A DNA stretch of 64,000 nt, from assembly GCA_021769865.1 (NCBI GenBank), contig JAETSB010000008.1, positions 1 through 64,000 of the forward strand. Reading direction: 5' to 3'. This DNA comes from Oscillospiraceae bacterium. Its GTDB lineage: Bacteria > Bacillota > Clostridia > Oscillospirales > Oscillospiraceae. This document shows, piece after piece, positions 1 to 8,993 of this stretch. The notes under the pieces are model-generated. The model did not search any database. It saw nothing but the letters and a program-made list of their open reading frames with translations, and was not told where the DNA came from. The stretch's first letter is position 1. Every line of letters starts with the position of its first letter. The position numbers and the translations under genes are program-made.

Positions 1-92
1 ACGACATATTTCCTGACCGTCCACTACGGTGGGCTTGGTTTCCTATACGCTTTTCCTCTCTGCTCCATTCAACTTCTTCCGCATTTTTATTC

Positions 93-121
93 TTGACAAA
101 TCCTTAGCCGGCTGCTATAAT
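93..121 (+). promoter_or_regulatory. Consensus sigma-70 promoter
   Basis: TTGACA at 93-98 and TATAAT at 116-121 are separated by 17 nt, and a TG just upstream of the -10 box makes it an extended -10. It reads rightwards, towards and antisense to the leftward gene at 307-741. No plus-strand gene follows it. Confidence 0.6.
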
Positions 122-210
122 TTCGACCCTCCGGTTCTCGTCGTCACAAGCTCCGTATCATTCGCCTCGCCGCAAGCGGCAAGGCTCACTCACTTCGCTG
201 CTCCTCCTCT

Positions 211-245
211 CCAAACCGCAACCGCTCCGCTGGGTTGCGGTTTGG
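211..245 (+). other. Perfect 13-bp hairpin
   Basis: The arms at 211-223 and 233-245 pair perfectly around a 9-nt loop. There is no T-run after it on the plus strand, so it is not a classic terminator. It could be the end of a short structured RNA started from the promoter at 93-121, or part of a transfer origin. Confidence 0.45.
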
Positions 246-306
246 CATCAAGGGCGGCTTGTTACCCTCCGGATAGCAGAGAGGCCGCACAGCGGCACAC
301 AGGCTG

Positions 307-741
307 TCACGCTGAGTCGCACTTATCACTGCGGAGCGCAAGTGCCTTTGCGACTCGCTGACGCTCAGCCGCCACATCCATCTGCGCCAACTGCTGTTCG
401 TAGAATTGATTGAGAGCTAATTGGATTGGGCGGATGGTGTAGAGCAGATTGCCGTTGCGCTTCAGACCGTCCCTGGTGGTGACTGTTGTGCTCTCTGTAC
501 TGATGAGCTGCCGCTCCTCCAGCTCACACACATACTTGCGGACGGTGTTGGCACTCATCTTCACTGCACTGCCGATGGTCTTGTAGCTGGGCCAGCACTG
601 GTAGGTCTCCCTGTTTTCACAGCAGAGCAGATAGGAGTAGACGGCCAGCGCACCGGGTGACAGACCCAGCAGGAATATCTCGTTGGGCAGCTGGAAGTAG
701 TTCTTGATCGGATCACGTTTGGGCCACGGTGTGTATTTCAC
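307..741 (-). CDS. Replication-initiator-like helix-turn-helix protein
   Basis: A 144-residue protein. The start is taken as GTG at 741, because its GTGA overlaps the stop of the upstream gene by 4 nt and GGAGGTGCGGA lies just before it. The N-terminus has the motif NYFQLPNEIF followed by a helical region (LSPGALAVYSYL) and a winged-helix-type segment (YKTIGSAVKMSANTVRKYVCELEER). These features are common in replication initiator A-like or helix-turn-helix proteins carried by clostridial conjugative and mobilizable elements. It is probably translationally coupled to the xis-like gene upstream. Whether it starts replication or regulates transfer cannot be told from sequence. Confidence 0.7.
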   Translation of the reverse strand: MKYTPWPKRDPIKNYFQLPNEIFLLGLSPGALAVYSYLLCCENRETYQCWPSYKTIGSAVKMSANTVRKYVCELEERQLISTESTTVTTRDGLKRNGNLLYTIRPIQLALNQFYEQQLAQMDVAAERQRVAKALALRSDKCDSA

Positions 742-950
742 TCCGCACCTCCCCGAGTATGCTGCGACACCCATTCCACGAATTTCTCCTTGGGCACCAC
801 CATCCGGCTGCCGACCTTCAGCATCGGGAAATCCGGTTCGTGCATTAATTCATAGCCGCTGGACGGCGAGACGCCCAGCACCTTTGCCACCGTCTCCGCG
901 TTCAGGAACAGCGGCAGCTCGTCGTAGTTCTTATAGCTGGATTCTTTCAT
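738..950 (-). CDS. Excisionase-like DNA-binding protein
   Basis: A 70-residue protein with a MerR/excisionase-type helix-turn-helix (LNAETVAKVLGVSPSSGYELM, then a basic segment ending in VPKEKFVEWV). Such proteins bend DNA at attachment sites or act as small regulators in integrative elements. I place the start at the internal ATG at 950, because AGGAGG precedes it at about 11 nt. An in-frame upstream ATG at 1004 would add 18 residues without a ribosome site. The next gene overlaps by 4 nt. No integrase is in view, so a role in excision is inferred. Confidence 0.7.
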   Translation of the reverse strand: MKESSYKNYDELPLFLNAETVAKVLGVSPSSGYELMHEPDFPMLKVGSRMVVPKEKFVEWVSQHTRGGAE

Positions 951-1413
951 GTTGCATTTGACCTCCTTTTCTGTTGAGTCAGTTTTTTCTCTGTCTTTCT
1001 GCACTGGCTCTACTCACCCTTCTACCACAACTTGAAACACTTGAAACGGAACTTTTTTATAACTGCATTTGTAAAATTCTACTGTTGGGGAACGTGGATG
1101 CCCCCATCCCTATACCACAACCTCCAGCGTCCAAAAGCGACATCTCGTTTTAAAATTTTTTTGCCACAGTACCATTGCTAATGGGCAGAGAGAGGTTTGC
1201 AGTACATCAGTTCCTCTACTTTTCTTATTGCACATTTTCCGTTGGAAACGAAACAGCAGAGGAAAAATAATTTGCAGAAAAAATCCCCCGTCAGAATCAA
1301 GTCTGACGGGGGATCCGTATCGGAAAATTTCAGGTTGTCCAACTGTGGGCAGTACTTCTTTGTTTAGGCGTAGTAAAATTTGAGTATGCCAAGTAAAGGC
1401 AGAGTACGAAGAA
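951..1413. other. Intergenic, no gene seen
   Basis: Apart from the res terminator at 1277-1314 and the upstream region of the xis-like gene, I see nothing supported here. Short minus-strand frames in it lack ribosome sites and recognisable motifs. Confidence 0.6.
1277..1314 (-). terminator. Rho-independent terminator of the mod-res operon
   Basis: A perfect 13-bp stem (1283-1295 with 1302-1314) and 6-nt loop is followed on the minus strand by six T residues (1277-1282). It lies about 100 nt after the res stop codon. Confidence 0.9.
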
Positions 1414-4080
1414 TCACAGTTCCTGAAATCGCTGTGCCAGCTGCATGAAGGAGGAGCTTGGCAGAACCTGCTTGGATGGGATAAACAGATAGCGCCACTC
1501 TTTATAGCCATTGGCTTTGCCCCAGCGGGAAGCCGCCTCGCAGTACTGTATACCACGTTTTTTCTTGGCGATTACATCAGGATCATTCAGCATTTTCTCC
1601 TGCTTGACTTCAACCAGATAAATGATATGTTCTGTCTCCACAACAAAATCCGGTTCATAGATGTGCCCGTGGTTATAGGTGATGTTGAACTCTTTGGGAT
1701 GGGGGCGGAGCCAATTCAGGACGTCATCGTCTGATTCCAGCACCCAGGCAAGAGTCAATTCACCCTCTTTGCTGTCAAACTTCGCGGTGGTGAAAACGCC
1801 TTTCTTGATTCCGGTGAAAAGCACCGACCGGATGTCTTCTGTGAACTCCTCATACAGACCGACCTTTTCTTTGAACTGGTAGGATTGCTGCATATTATAG
1901 TTTCTGGTACCAACTACCTCTTCCTGAAGGAATCCGTTCTCACAGTAGAAATGCCGCATCATCTGCTGATAGATTTTGTTTCCAATATCCCGCTTGTACA
2001 TCATGACGATGTTCTGCATCCCGTTTGTGCCGTGTGTTACTTCGTAGTGGTCACAGAGCTGCGTAATCAGTTTGAATAGCAGAGCGGAGCATTTCATGTA
2101 ATCAATTTCCGGTTTGGCGCGAAGCTGCTCCAAGATCACCTTCTTGGGGTTGTAGCCCTCAAAATCAATAGCGTCCCCCTTGATTCTCTGCCTGTCCTGC
2201 ATATCCTCCAGGTTCTGAATGAGCAGTTCGTTCTTGATTGGCACGTGGGTAAACTCAGTCAGGTCTAAATCGAAATCGGTGAAGACATATTCCTCCACTC
2301 CGGCGTCTGTAATTTTGATGCGGGGAATGGGGATAAATCCGGACTGTGCGGCGCGGTGGGTCTCCTCAGTCTGGTACAGCATCCAGGCGGTGAGGGGCAT
2401 TTCATTTTCCCGGAAGACAGTTCCCAGATCCTTGTCCTCGGAGACCTTCTCCTTCACCTCAGCCACAATTCTCTGTGCCTGGGTGGGCGTTACCGTGTGC
2501 TCCGGGGAGGTTTGGATTTGTGTGGAGACAGCCTGCTGGATGAGCTCCACTGTGGTTTCCAGCAGAGCGTCAGCGGCATCGGACTTTTGCATTCCGGTCT
2601 GCTGATAGGCGGTTTCCAGCGCCTTATTCGGCTCCAGGTCAAGGGCAAGCTGGGTGTGCGTGACCTGCTCCGGAACGATCTCCTCTGCCTTGATGATGTT
2701 GCCCGCCTTGAAAATGGAGTCGCCCTTCTGTGCCTCGGCCAGAATGTCGGCAAACTTGTCGTGGGCGGTGAGCATGACCGCGTCTACATCCCGGTCGCCG
2801 GTGCGCTCCCCATAGGGCAGACGCAGGCCCCGGCCCACCATCTGCTCCCGCAGGATTTTGGACGCCGCAGTGCGTAGGGGCACGATGGTATAGAGGTTGT
2901 TGACGTCCCAGCCCTCTTTCAGCATATTGACATGGATGACGATCTCCACCGGATTATCCGGACTCTCCACATCCAGCAGCAGACGGGTGTTGGCCTCGCT
3001 CTCCGCGCCCTTCTGTTTGGAGTGGATGACGATGGCCTTATTGCGGTACGCTCCATCCCGGAACTCGTCGGAGCGGATGTAGTCCTCCACCCAGGAGGCG
3101 TGGGCGGTGTCCTTGCAGACCACCAGCATGAAGGGCTTCACTGTGCGGATGGGTCTGTCCGGGGTGCTGTTGTTGGCGGCGTACAGCTCCAGCTTCCGCT
3201 TTGCGTTTTCGTGGCAGGTGATACCGTCGGTCAGCATCAGCTTGTCCAGCGCCTCGTCGCCGAAATTATAAAAATCAATGTCGGAGCGGGTCACCGCGAA
3301 TGGGGTGCGGGTGTATCCGTCCTCAATGGCCTTGGACAGCGGATACTCATACACCACATTCTTGAATTTAATCTGCTTTGCTCCTTTGGTGACAAGAGGT
3401 GTGGCGGTGAGCTCCAGACCCAGCAGCGGGCGGAGTTCGTTCAGGGCCTGGGCGCCCCTTTCCGCCCGGTAGTGGTGGGATTCATCCATGATGAGCACCA
3501 GGTCCGGCAGACTGGAGAGATATTGGTAGAACGAGTCGCCGATCCACTCGTTCACTTTTTTCATGTTGGCGTCTTCCTTGTTGAACTTGTCGATGTTGTA
3601 GATAAAAATGCGAATTTCTGAGGTGAAAATCGGGAGCTGCTTATTCTTGTAATCGTCGCCGGTGACGATCTGCGGCGGAGCGGAAAAACATCCCAGGCCC
3701 TTGAATACATACTTGGGGCTGTTCCAATCGCTCAAGTCCCGTTTCAGCTTTTCATAGATTGTAGTGTTGGGGGCGACAACAAAAAAATTCCTGATGTTGT
3801 GCTGGGTATACAGGTAGGCGATAAAGGCTCCCATCAGCCGGGTCTTGCCCACGCCGGTGGCCAGGGCGAAGGTCAGGGACAAAAACTCCCGCTCAAAGTC
3901 AGAACAGATCGGATACATAGCGTGGACAGCACCCAGGGCGGCGTTCAGATTCATACCCTTGCGCAGCTGCACGCTGTTTATGATCTCCTCCAGAATTTTG
4001 AGGGATTCTTTCTGCGGCTTTCGCAGGGACATGACGCCGCTGATGTAGTCCGTGGTATACAGAGGGAAATCATTCCGCAT
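1414..4080 (-). CDS. res: Type III restriction enzyme, Res subunit
   Basis: An 888-residue restriction and translocation subunit of a type III system, which acts only in complex with Mod. An SF2 helicase core is visible: Walker A ATGVGKT at 74-80, a DESH box at 199-202 and TATP at 225-228. The C-terminus has a PD-(D/E)xK-type nuclease signature, with the aspartate of EPDFVVE at 811 and EVK at 825-827. The start at 4080 is chosen because GAGGAGG lies just upstream; it overlaps the end of mod by 11 nt, implying translational coupling. An upstream in-frame ATG (4101) lacks a ribosome site. The gene appears intact. Confidence 0.9.
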   Translation of the reverse strand: MRNDFPLYTTDYISGVMSLRKPQKESLKILEEIINSVQLRKGMNLNAALGAVHAMYPICSDFEREFLSLTFALATGVGKTRLMGAFIAYLYTQHNIRNFFVVAPNTTIYEKLKRDLSDWNSPKYVFKGLGCFSAPPQIVTGDDYKNKQLPIFTSEIRIFIYNIDKFNKEDANMKKVNEWIGDSFYQYLSSLPDLVLIMDESHHYRAERGAQALNELRPLLGLELTATPLVTKGAKQIKFKNVVYEYPLSKAIEDGYTRTPFAVTRSDIDFYNFGDEALDKLMLTDGITCHENAKRKLELYAANNSTPDRPIRTVKPFMLVVCKDTAHASWVEDYIRSDEFRDGAYRNKAIVIHSKQKGAESEANTRLLLDVESPDNPVEIVIHVNMLKEGWDVNNLYTIVPLRTAASKILREQMVGRGLRLPYGERTGDRDVDAVMLTAHDKFADILAEAQKGDSIFKAGNIIKAEEIVPEQVTHTQLALDLEPNKALETAYQQTGMQKSDAADALLETTVELIQQAVSTQIQTSPEHTVTPTQAQRIVAEVKEKVSEDKDLGTVFRENEMPLTAWMLYQTEETHRAAQSGFIPIPRIKITDAGVEEYVFTDFDLDLTEFTHVPIKNELLIQNLEDMQDRQRIKGDAIDFEGYNPKKVILEQLRAKPEIDYMKCSALLFKLITQLCDHYEVTHGTNGMQNIVMMYKRDIGNKIYQQMMRHFYCENGFLQEEVVGTRNYNMQQSYQFKEKVGLYEEFTEDIRSVLFTGIKKGVFTTAKFDSKEGELTLAWVLESDDDVLNWLRPHPKEFNITYNHGHIYEPDFVVETEHIIYLVEVKQEKMLNDPDVIAKKKRGIQYCEAASRWGKANGYKEWRYLFIPSKQVLPSSSFMQLAQRFQEL

Positions 4081-5656
4081 CGTATTCCTCCTCGTCCTCA
4101 TACACCGGGGGATGTACGATATTCAGGTTGTAGTCCGTCTTTCCGAACTCACAGCGTTCCAGCAGCATTTGGGGGATTTTCTTAATGGTGATATGGTCAT
4201 AGGCCCTGTCTATTCCCTTGTCATAGGAGCAGCAGGCAATAATGAGGTATTCGTCCTCCTCCATGCCGCTTTTGATGACGTCAAGATACTGGCTGTTCAA
4301 GTGGCGTGTGGTGACGAACAGGTAGGATTTTTCATTCCCAACGGACTGTTTCCAAAACAGATTGCTGTCCGGATGGTAAGTGAAACCCTCATGGAGCGCC
4401 ACGCCCGCGGCCAGCATATCCGCGTCGTATTCCTCGTTGATGACGTACTCACCGAAAGCGTCCCGGTTGATAAGGGTGGGGGCCAGCTCATAGAAACGGT
4501 ATCCACCACCCTTTTCCCACTTGGCCGATTTGGTGATTCCTCCTGGGTCTTCCCCGGCAATCACCTTGTCCAGACGCACCTTGCAGTGGGTGTAGGCATG
4601 CTCCCCCATTTCAATGCCAATATACCGGCGGCCCATTTTGTGAGCAACGGCGGCGGTCGTGCCGGAGCCGAGGAAGGAGTCAAGAACCAGGTCGCCGGGA
4701 TTGGTGGCGATGTGAATAATGCGTTCAATCAGGCGTTCCGGTTTTGGGGTATCAAAAGATGTATCTTTCCCAAATAGTGCATTTACTTCGTCTTTAGATT
4801 CTCCTGTGTGTCCAACTTCCTCTTGAGGCCACCATGTCCATGGTACAAGACCTTTAGCATCCGATAGATAGTTCTTTCTTCTGGGGACACCGTTACCATC
4901 ACTTCCAAATGTTACTCTTCCGGCAGCAAGTGTTTTTTCATATTCACTTTCAATAACCGCCCAACACCGACCCTCTGGTGGTATATGTACTTTCCCATTG
5001 GGTGCTACTATTTCATACATCTGGTTTGGTCGATAGCCTTGAGCTAGCAAAGAGACTGATTGCCAAGCACCACGAGGGTCATTGTCAGGGTTTTTATAAG
5101 CTTTCAACTGTTTCTCGGTCAAAGGCAAGAAATTTCGGGTAGCCTTAAACGCTTCCTTATCTTTTACATATATCAAGATATACTCATGGGAATCTCCGAT
5201 TGATTCACGATTTTCACGTGAATAACGCTTTTGCCAAACAATAGAAACGAGAAAATGCTGTCGTCCAAACACTTCGTCACACAGGACTTTCAAATAATCC
5301 CGCTCATCATCATCAATGCTAATCCAAAGACTGCCCTCCTCAGATAAAAGCCGCCACAAAATCTCCAGACGAGGCCGGATCAGCTGCAACCACTGGCTGT
5401 GCTCCAGGTTATCATCGTAGTGCTCAAACGCGGAACCGGTATTATAGGGCGGATCGATGTAGATGCACTTCACCTGCCCGGCGTATTTGCTCTCCAGCGC
5501 TTTCAGGGCCAGGAGGTTGTCCCCGTGGATGAGCATATTTTCTGTGTCCGAGTCGGCGGCGGTATTGGACAGCGCGGCGTTTTCGATCAGCAGGCGGGGC
5601 TCCACCAGAATCGGCTCGTCCTTGCCGTACCAGGTCAGTTCCAGCTTATTGGCCAT
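4070..5656 (-). CDS. mod: Type III DNA methyltransferase, Mod subunit
   Basis: A 528-residue DNA methyltransferase of the type III Mod type. It provides sequence recognition and probably adenine-N6 methylation for the restriction complex. The catalytic motif IV DPPYNTG lies at 68-74 and the AdoMet-binding motif I FLGSGTT at 328-334, which is the beta order usual for Mod. The region between, about 130-300, is the likely target-recognition domain; the DNA there is locally AT-richer, as often seen for exchanged recognition segments. AGGAGA lies about 12 nt before the ATG. The protein is somewhat shorter than many Mod proteins, but both motifs are intact. res follows directly. Confidence 0.9.
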   Translation of the reverse strand: MANKLELTWYGKDEPILVEPRLLIENAALSNTAADSDTENMLIHGDNLLALKALESKYAGQVKCIYIDPPYNTGSAFEHYDDNLEHSQWLQLIRPRLEILWRLLSEEGSLWISIDDDERDYLKVLCDEVFGRQHFLVSIVWQKRYSRENRESIGDSHEYILIYVKDKEAFKATRNFLPLTEKQLKAYKNPDNDPRGAWQSVSLLAQGYRPNQMYEIVAPNGKVHIPPEGRCWAVIESEYEKTLAAGRVTFGSDGNGVPRRKNYLSDAKGLVPWTWWPQEEVGHTGESKDEVNALFGKDTSFDTPKPERLIERIIHIATNPGDLVLDSFLGSGTTAAVAHKMGRRYIGIEMGEHAYTHCKVRLDKVIAGEDPGGITKSAKWEKGGGYRFYELAPTLINRDAFGEYVINEEYDADMLAAGVALHEGFTYHPDSNLFWKQSVGNEKSYLFVTTRHLNSQYLDVIKSGMEEDEYLIIACCSYDKGIDRAYDHITIKKIPQMLLERCEFGKTDYNLNIVHPPVYEDEEEYDAE

Positions 5657-5766
5657 TGTTATCTAAGTCTCCTTTTTAACTGGATGACTCGATTATATCA
5701 CGGCAGTGCAATGCTTTCCAGCAAAAATTTCTAATTGCAGAAAGTGAGTGATTTCGACTGTAGTAG

Positions 5767-5795
5767 TTGCGTTTTGACTGCATAAACGGTATAAT
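5767..5795 (+). promoter_or_regulatory. Candidate promoter of the 953-residue gene
   Basis: TTGCGT (5767-5772) and TATAAT (5790-5795) are 17 nt apart, in the 181-nt divergent gap between mod and the plus-strand gene. AGGAGG lies 7 nt before the ATG at 5838. Confidence 0.55.
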
Positions 5796-5837
5796 AATCT
5801 TATCAATAACACAACCAAAAACGCAGGAGGACACAAT

Positions 5838-8699
5838 ATGGGTGTAAGATTAACAGGAATAAGCACGCCTGTTGGTGGGCTTTCGTGGGAATATACCACG
5901 GCAGAGGAGAACCTTACCCCTCTGATGATATCTCCAGGGCAGAAAATAAAAGTATTTATTAGTTCTATCTGCGGCGTTGAGAAATACGACAAGGTTCGCA
6001 CTGAACTAAAAAACGCCATAGAAGCTACGCAATTAGCAGAGGTCTATACTTTTGAAAACAAAGGAGCATCCACTTTATCTGCTGGCAATCATTACACATG
6101 GGCATTAGAAGATAGTGATGTTTGTATTTTCTTAATTGATAATGCTGACGGAATTAACCCAGGGGTGCAGACTGAAATCGATACTGTCAAAAAGCATAAC
6201 ATTAAAGCATTGTACTATTTTTGCGATGAAACTCAAAAAGAAAAAACTGCATTGGAACAAAACTTGATGGGTGAACATTTTGCCAAAAGCAAAACAGTTC
6301 ATAATTTTAACGAATTGAGTCAAGATAGTGCTCATGCTTTGATTGATGATATTATTACTGTATATCACCACTACTGCATCGGCAGAATTGGCCCGAAATA
6401 TGATGGGACTGACGAAATTCAAGGTGTAGAGATTACTGAATCAGAAAAATATCGATTGCCTACAATTCCTAAGACTACACTAAATAATGTGGATAAATGC
6501 AGAAGCTATATATTGAAGTTTGTGCTTGGGAATTCTCGAGGTAGATATTCAGGTGAACCAGAAAAAACAAGCGAACTTGATGAGTGGGGGGTTCAGTTTC
6601 TCCCGATATTATTTGAGGGGAAATCTATCAAGTACTTCAATACAGCGATGTATTTGGACGCACTGAAAACACAGCAAGATGATGAACATTATCAAATCGT
6701 TCAGATCCGCTGGCAGGCTATCCAAGCATATTTTGTCGGAGACATTGAAAAATGTGTGGAGCATCTGGAAACGGCGTTGGATCTCGCAAAGAAAACTGCC
6801 CAGCCTACGTGGGTTATCAAAGATATCTTGATAGATTTGCGGAATCAGCACTGGATTCGTTGTACAGCTAAAAATGAGTTTTCTGACTCATCGGCGCAAG
6901 AAGAATTGACCGAAAGCGATGAAGAACTTTATTATCCCATCCTTGACCGACTCCATGAATCACTGCACGAAAAATACATTGAGGGTCTATACAAAAAGAA
7001 AACTGAATCACCTTTTACAGTTACGTTTGGTAATGATCTAAACCAATATGGCGAAATGCTAGCAAGCTCCCTCATTGTGTCTATGTACAATGGTTCTTTG
7101 ACTCATATCTTGCTTATCTATGAGAAGATAAGAGACTTTGTATTTTATCTGTGTTGCAAATATGATGATTGGATTTTCAGACTCAACCTATACAAACTTG
7201 CAGTTTTTGCAGGAAATGAAAAAGAAATTAAAGGCCTTCAGAATTCTTACCCTGAGATTCTAAATAAGTTGACTTCTGATGAAGCAGCGTCAATTATGGA
7301 TTTCTGTGTAAATCATCCAATAAAACATAAAAGGTTAAAAAGCCAGCTGTTAGCATTTGGTGCCGTAGGATATTTTTTGGATGATAAATGTTTCGAACAT
7401 CACGAAAAAACTATTATAGGTGAAATCAATACTTGGTTGAATAGCGATAATCATGTTGTGTTTATCGGTCAGAATATATTCACATGCCTCTCGGGAGTAG
7501 CCTACCGTATATCTCAAAATACACTCAGCAAAATTTGTTGTCAATTTATTGATAAACATTATTGCCGCTGGTATACAGATATGTTTAAGTTCATTGCTGA
7601 TTATATAGATCTACGGAAAATGAACATTGAGTCCGCTCAAGATTTGATAAACCATGTTAACAGTGTGCTTGATAGCAAAAAAGAACGAGAGCAAATCGGC
7701 TATCCCCCTACTTTTTTGTGCATTCTCAGAAAACAGAATGTTGATTTGACGGTCGATATGGATAAAAGAATAGCCGAGCATCTTCCTGATTATTATAATG
7801 GTATTTATAAATTAGAAACCACCGAAAATGAAAAGCAGGACATGCCTATATTTGTGCGGGAATACGTAGAGCATATCAAGAAAGATAATAAAGCACAGGG
7901 AAAGAACGGCGTTTATTTTGGACATGGCAGACGTGAGATTGCTACTGTGAGAGCAATATTACTGGGAAAAGAGGTAGCATGTGATAGTGAAACCATGGAT
8001 ATGCTTATATCTGCAGTAACAGATACGCTCCTTCTTTCCCAAGAAGATATCTCAACAAAACTTGATGCAGTAGCACTTCTCGTTTGTATTGTAGTAAAAT
8101 ACCCGGAGGATTACATTCGCAATCAAAGCGTATATGAGAAGTTGTTTGAGCAGCAGGAAAGAATTGAAGTTAATGATCACTCGATTTTTACAAATAATAT
8201 TGATAGCATTTCTTTGAAAATTGGATTACAGTTTTTGTATGCCTCTATGGGAAAAGATGCATATGGTAACATTCTGGAATTAATGCCATATATTCAGGGT
8301 GATGTTGCTACAACGATAGCGGTGACCCGTTTGATTGCTGAATATCTGGAAACTACAGATAAGGTTATGTTGCCAGCCAGAGTAGAGGCTATAGTTCTTC
8401 AAAATGTTCTACAGTGGATTCATTCCAAAAATTTGAATATAAGATGGAATGCCACACGTATCCTTCTCTTATTGTCTCGGAACTCGGAGAATTATGGCGT
8501 TATAAATCATCAGTTAGTGGCGCTTATAGATTCTAATGGTGTACACATCAAAAATTTGATTATGACACATCTTCACATAATAGACGGAATAACGGATAAA
8601 ACCAAAGAGTATATTGTTTCCAAATGCAAACATGACGCTAACTTCGTTGTAAGGATGGTTTGCGCTGAAGAGGAACAGAAGCGCATGAGCAAAGAATAA
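5838..8699 (+). CDS. Large DUF4062-like, helical-repeat protein, possible defence effector
   Basis: A 953-residue protein of unknown function, read from ATG with AGGAGG upstream. Residues 1-25 form a short module (RLTGISTPVGGLSWEYT). Residues 37-130 look like a DUF4062-type alpha/beta domain: IKVFISS opening strand, EDSDVCIFLI at 91-100 and a conserved-looking GVQTEI at 109-114. DUF4062 occurs at the N-terminus of large STAND-type proteins, but I see no P-loop here. The rest is helical: a TPR-like stretch near 250-340 and HEAT-like pairs in the last 150 residues. No membrane segment or signal peptide. It is AT-rich and divergent from the type III restriction system on the same element, so an antiphage role is plausible but inferred. 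Confidence 0.6.
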   Translation: MGVRLTGISTPVGGLSWEYTTAEENLTPLMISPGQKIKVFISSICGVEKYDKVRTELKNAIEATQLAEVYTFENKGASTLSAGNHYTWALEDSDVCIFLIDNADGINPGVQTEIDTVKKHNIKALYYFCDETQKEKTALEQNLMGEHFAKSKTVHNFNELSQDSAHALIDDIITVYHHYCIGRIGPKYDGTDEIQGVEITESEKYRLPTIPKTTLNNVDKCRSYILKFVLGNSRGRYSGEPEKTSELDEWGVQFLPILFEGKSIKYFNTAMYLDALKTQQDDEHYQIVQIRWQAIQAYFVGDIEKCVEHLETALDLAKKTAQPTWVIKDILIDLRNQHWIRCTAKNEFSDSSAQEELTESDEELYYPILDRLHESLHEKYIEGLYKKKTESPFTVTFGNDLNQYGEMLASSLIVSMYNGSLTHILLIYEKIRDFVFYLCCKYDDWIFRLNLYKLAVFAGNEKEIKGLQNSYPEILNKLTSDEAASIMDFCVNHPIKHKRLKSQLLAFGAVGYFLDDKCFEHHEKTIIGEINTWLNSDNHVVFIGQNIFTCLSGVAYRISQNTLSKICCQFIDKHYCRWYTDMFKFIADYIDLRKMNIESAQDLINHVNSVLDSKKEREQIGYPPTFLCILRKQNVDLTVDMDKRIAEHLPDYYNGIYKLETTENEKQDMPIFVREYVEHIKKDNKAQGKNGVYFGHGRREIATVRAILLGKEVACDSETMDMLISAVTDTLLLSQEDISTKLDAVALLVCIVVKYPEDYIRNQSVYEKLFEQQERIEVNDHSIFTNNIDSISLKIGLQFLYASMGKDAYGNILELMPYIQGDVATTIAVTRLIAEYLETTDKVMLPARVEAIVLQNVLQWIHSKNLNIRWNATRILLLLSRNSENYGVINHQLVALIDSNGVHIKNLIMTHLHIIDGITDKTKEYIVSKCKHDANFVVRMVCAEEEQKRMSKE

Positions 8700-8752
8700 A
8701 ATAGAGGCAATCAGCCGAGTAGCTAACGGTTGCCCAGCTAATTGCCTCTATT
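8700..8752 (+). terminator. Long-arm hairpin after the 953-residue gene
   Basis: Twelve-base arms (8700-8711 and 8741-8752) enclose 29 nt containing a second short stem (8720-8724 with 8736-8740). There is no long T-run, so termination is likely but not certain. Confidence 0.5.
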
Positions 8753-8993
8753 CGCTTAGTAATCGTTATTCTTCTATGATATCCTAACACCCGAATTAAC
8801 GGTGCTCTGGCACAGCAAGCATTCTGACCTGGCCTGATGTTTCGAGGTTTCTTAATGAGGTAATTCTTTGTTTTCTGCTACGCAATATTTGGATAGAAAA
8901 TTTGCACTTCTAAGCACCATGATTTCCTTCCTGTGCGGTCAGTATGAGGAAGTGCCATCCAGTTTCCCGGATAGCACTCTAATTGCGACTCGG

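Larger units (their letters stand above)
1..306. other. Non-coding region of the element with a promoter and hairpins
   Basis: I see no convincing gene here. The region holds a consensus promoter reading rightwards (93-121), an imperfect hairpin near 165-184 and a perfect 13-bp inverted repeat with a 9-nt loop (211-223 / 233-245). Position beside mobile-element genes makes a regulatory antisense RNA or an origin of transfer possible. Neither can be shown from the sequence alone. Confidence 0.5.
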
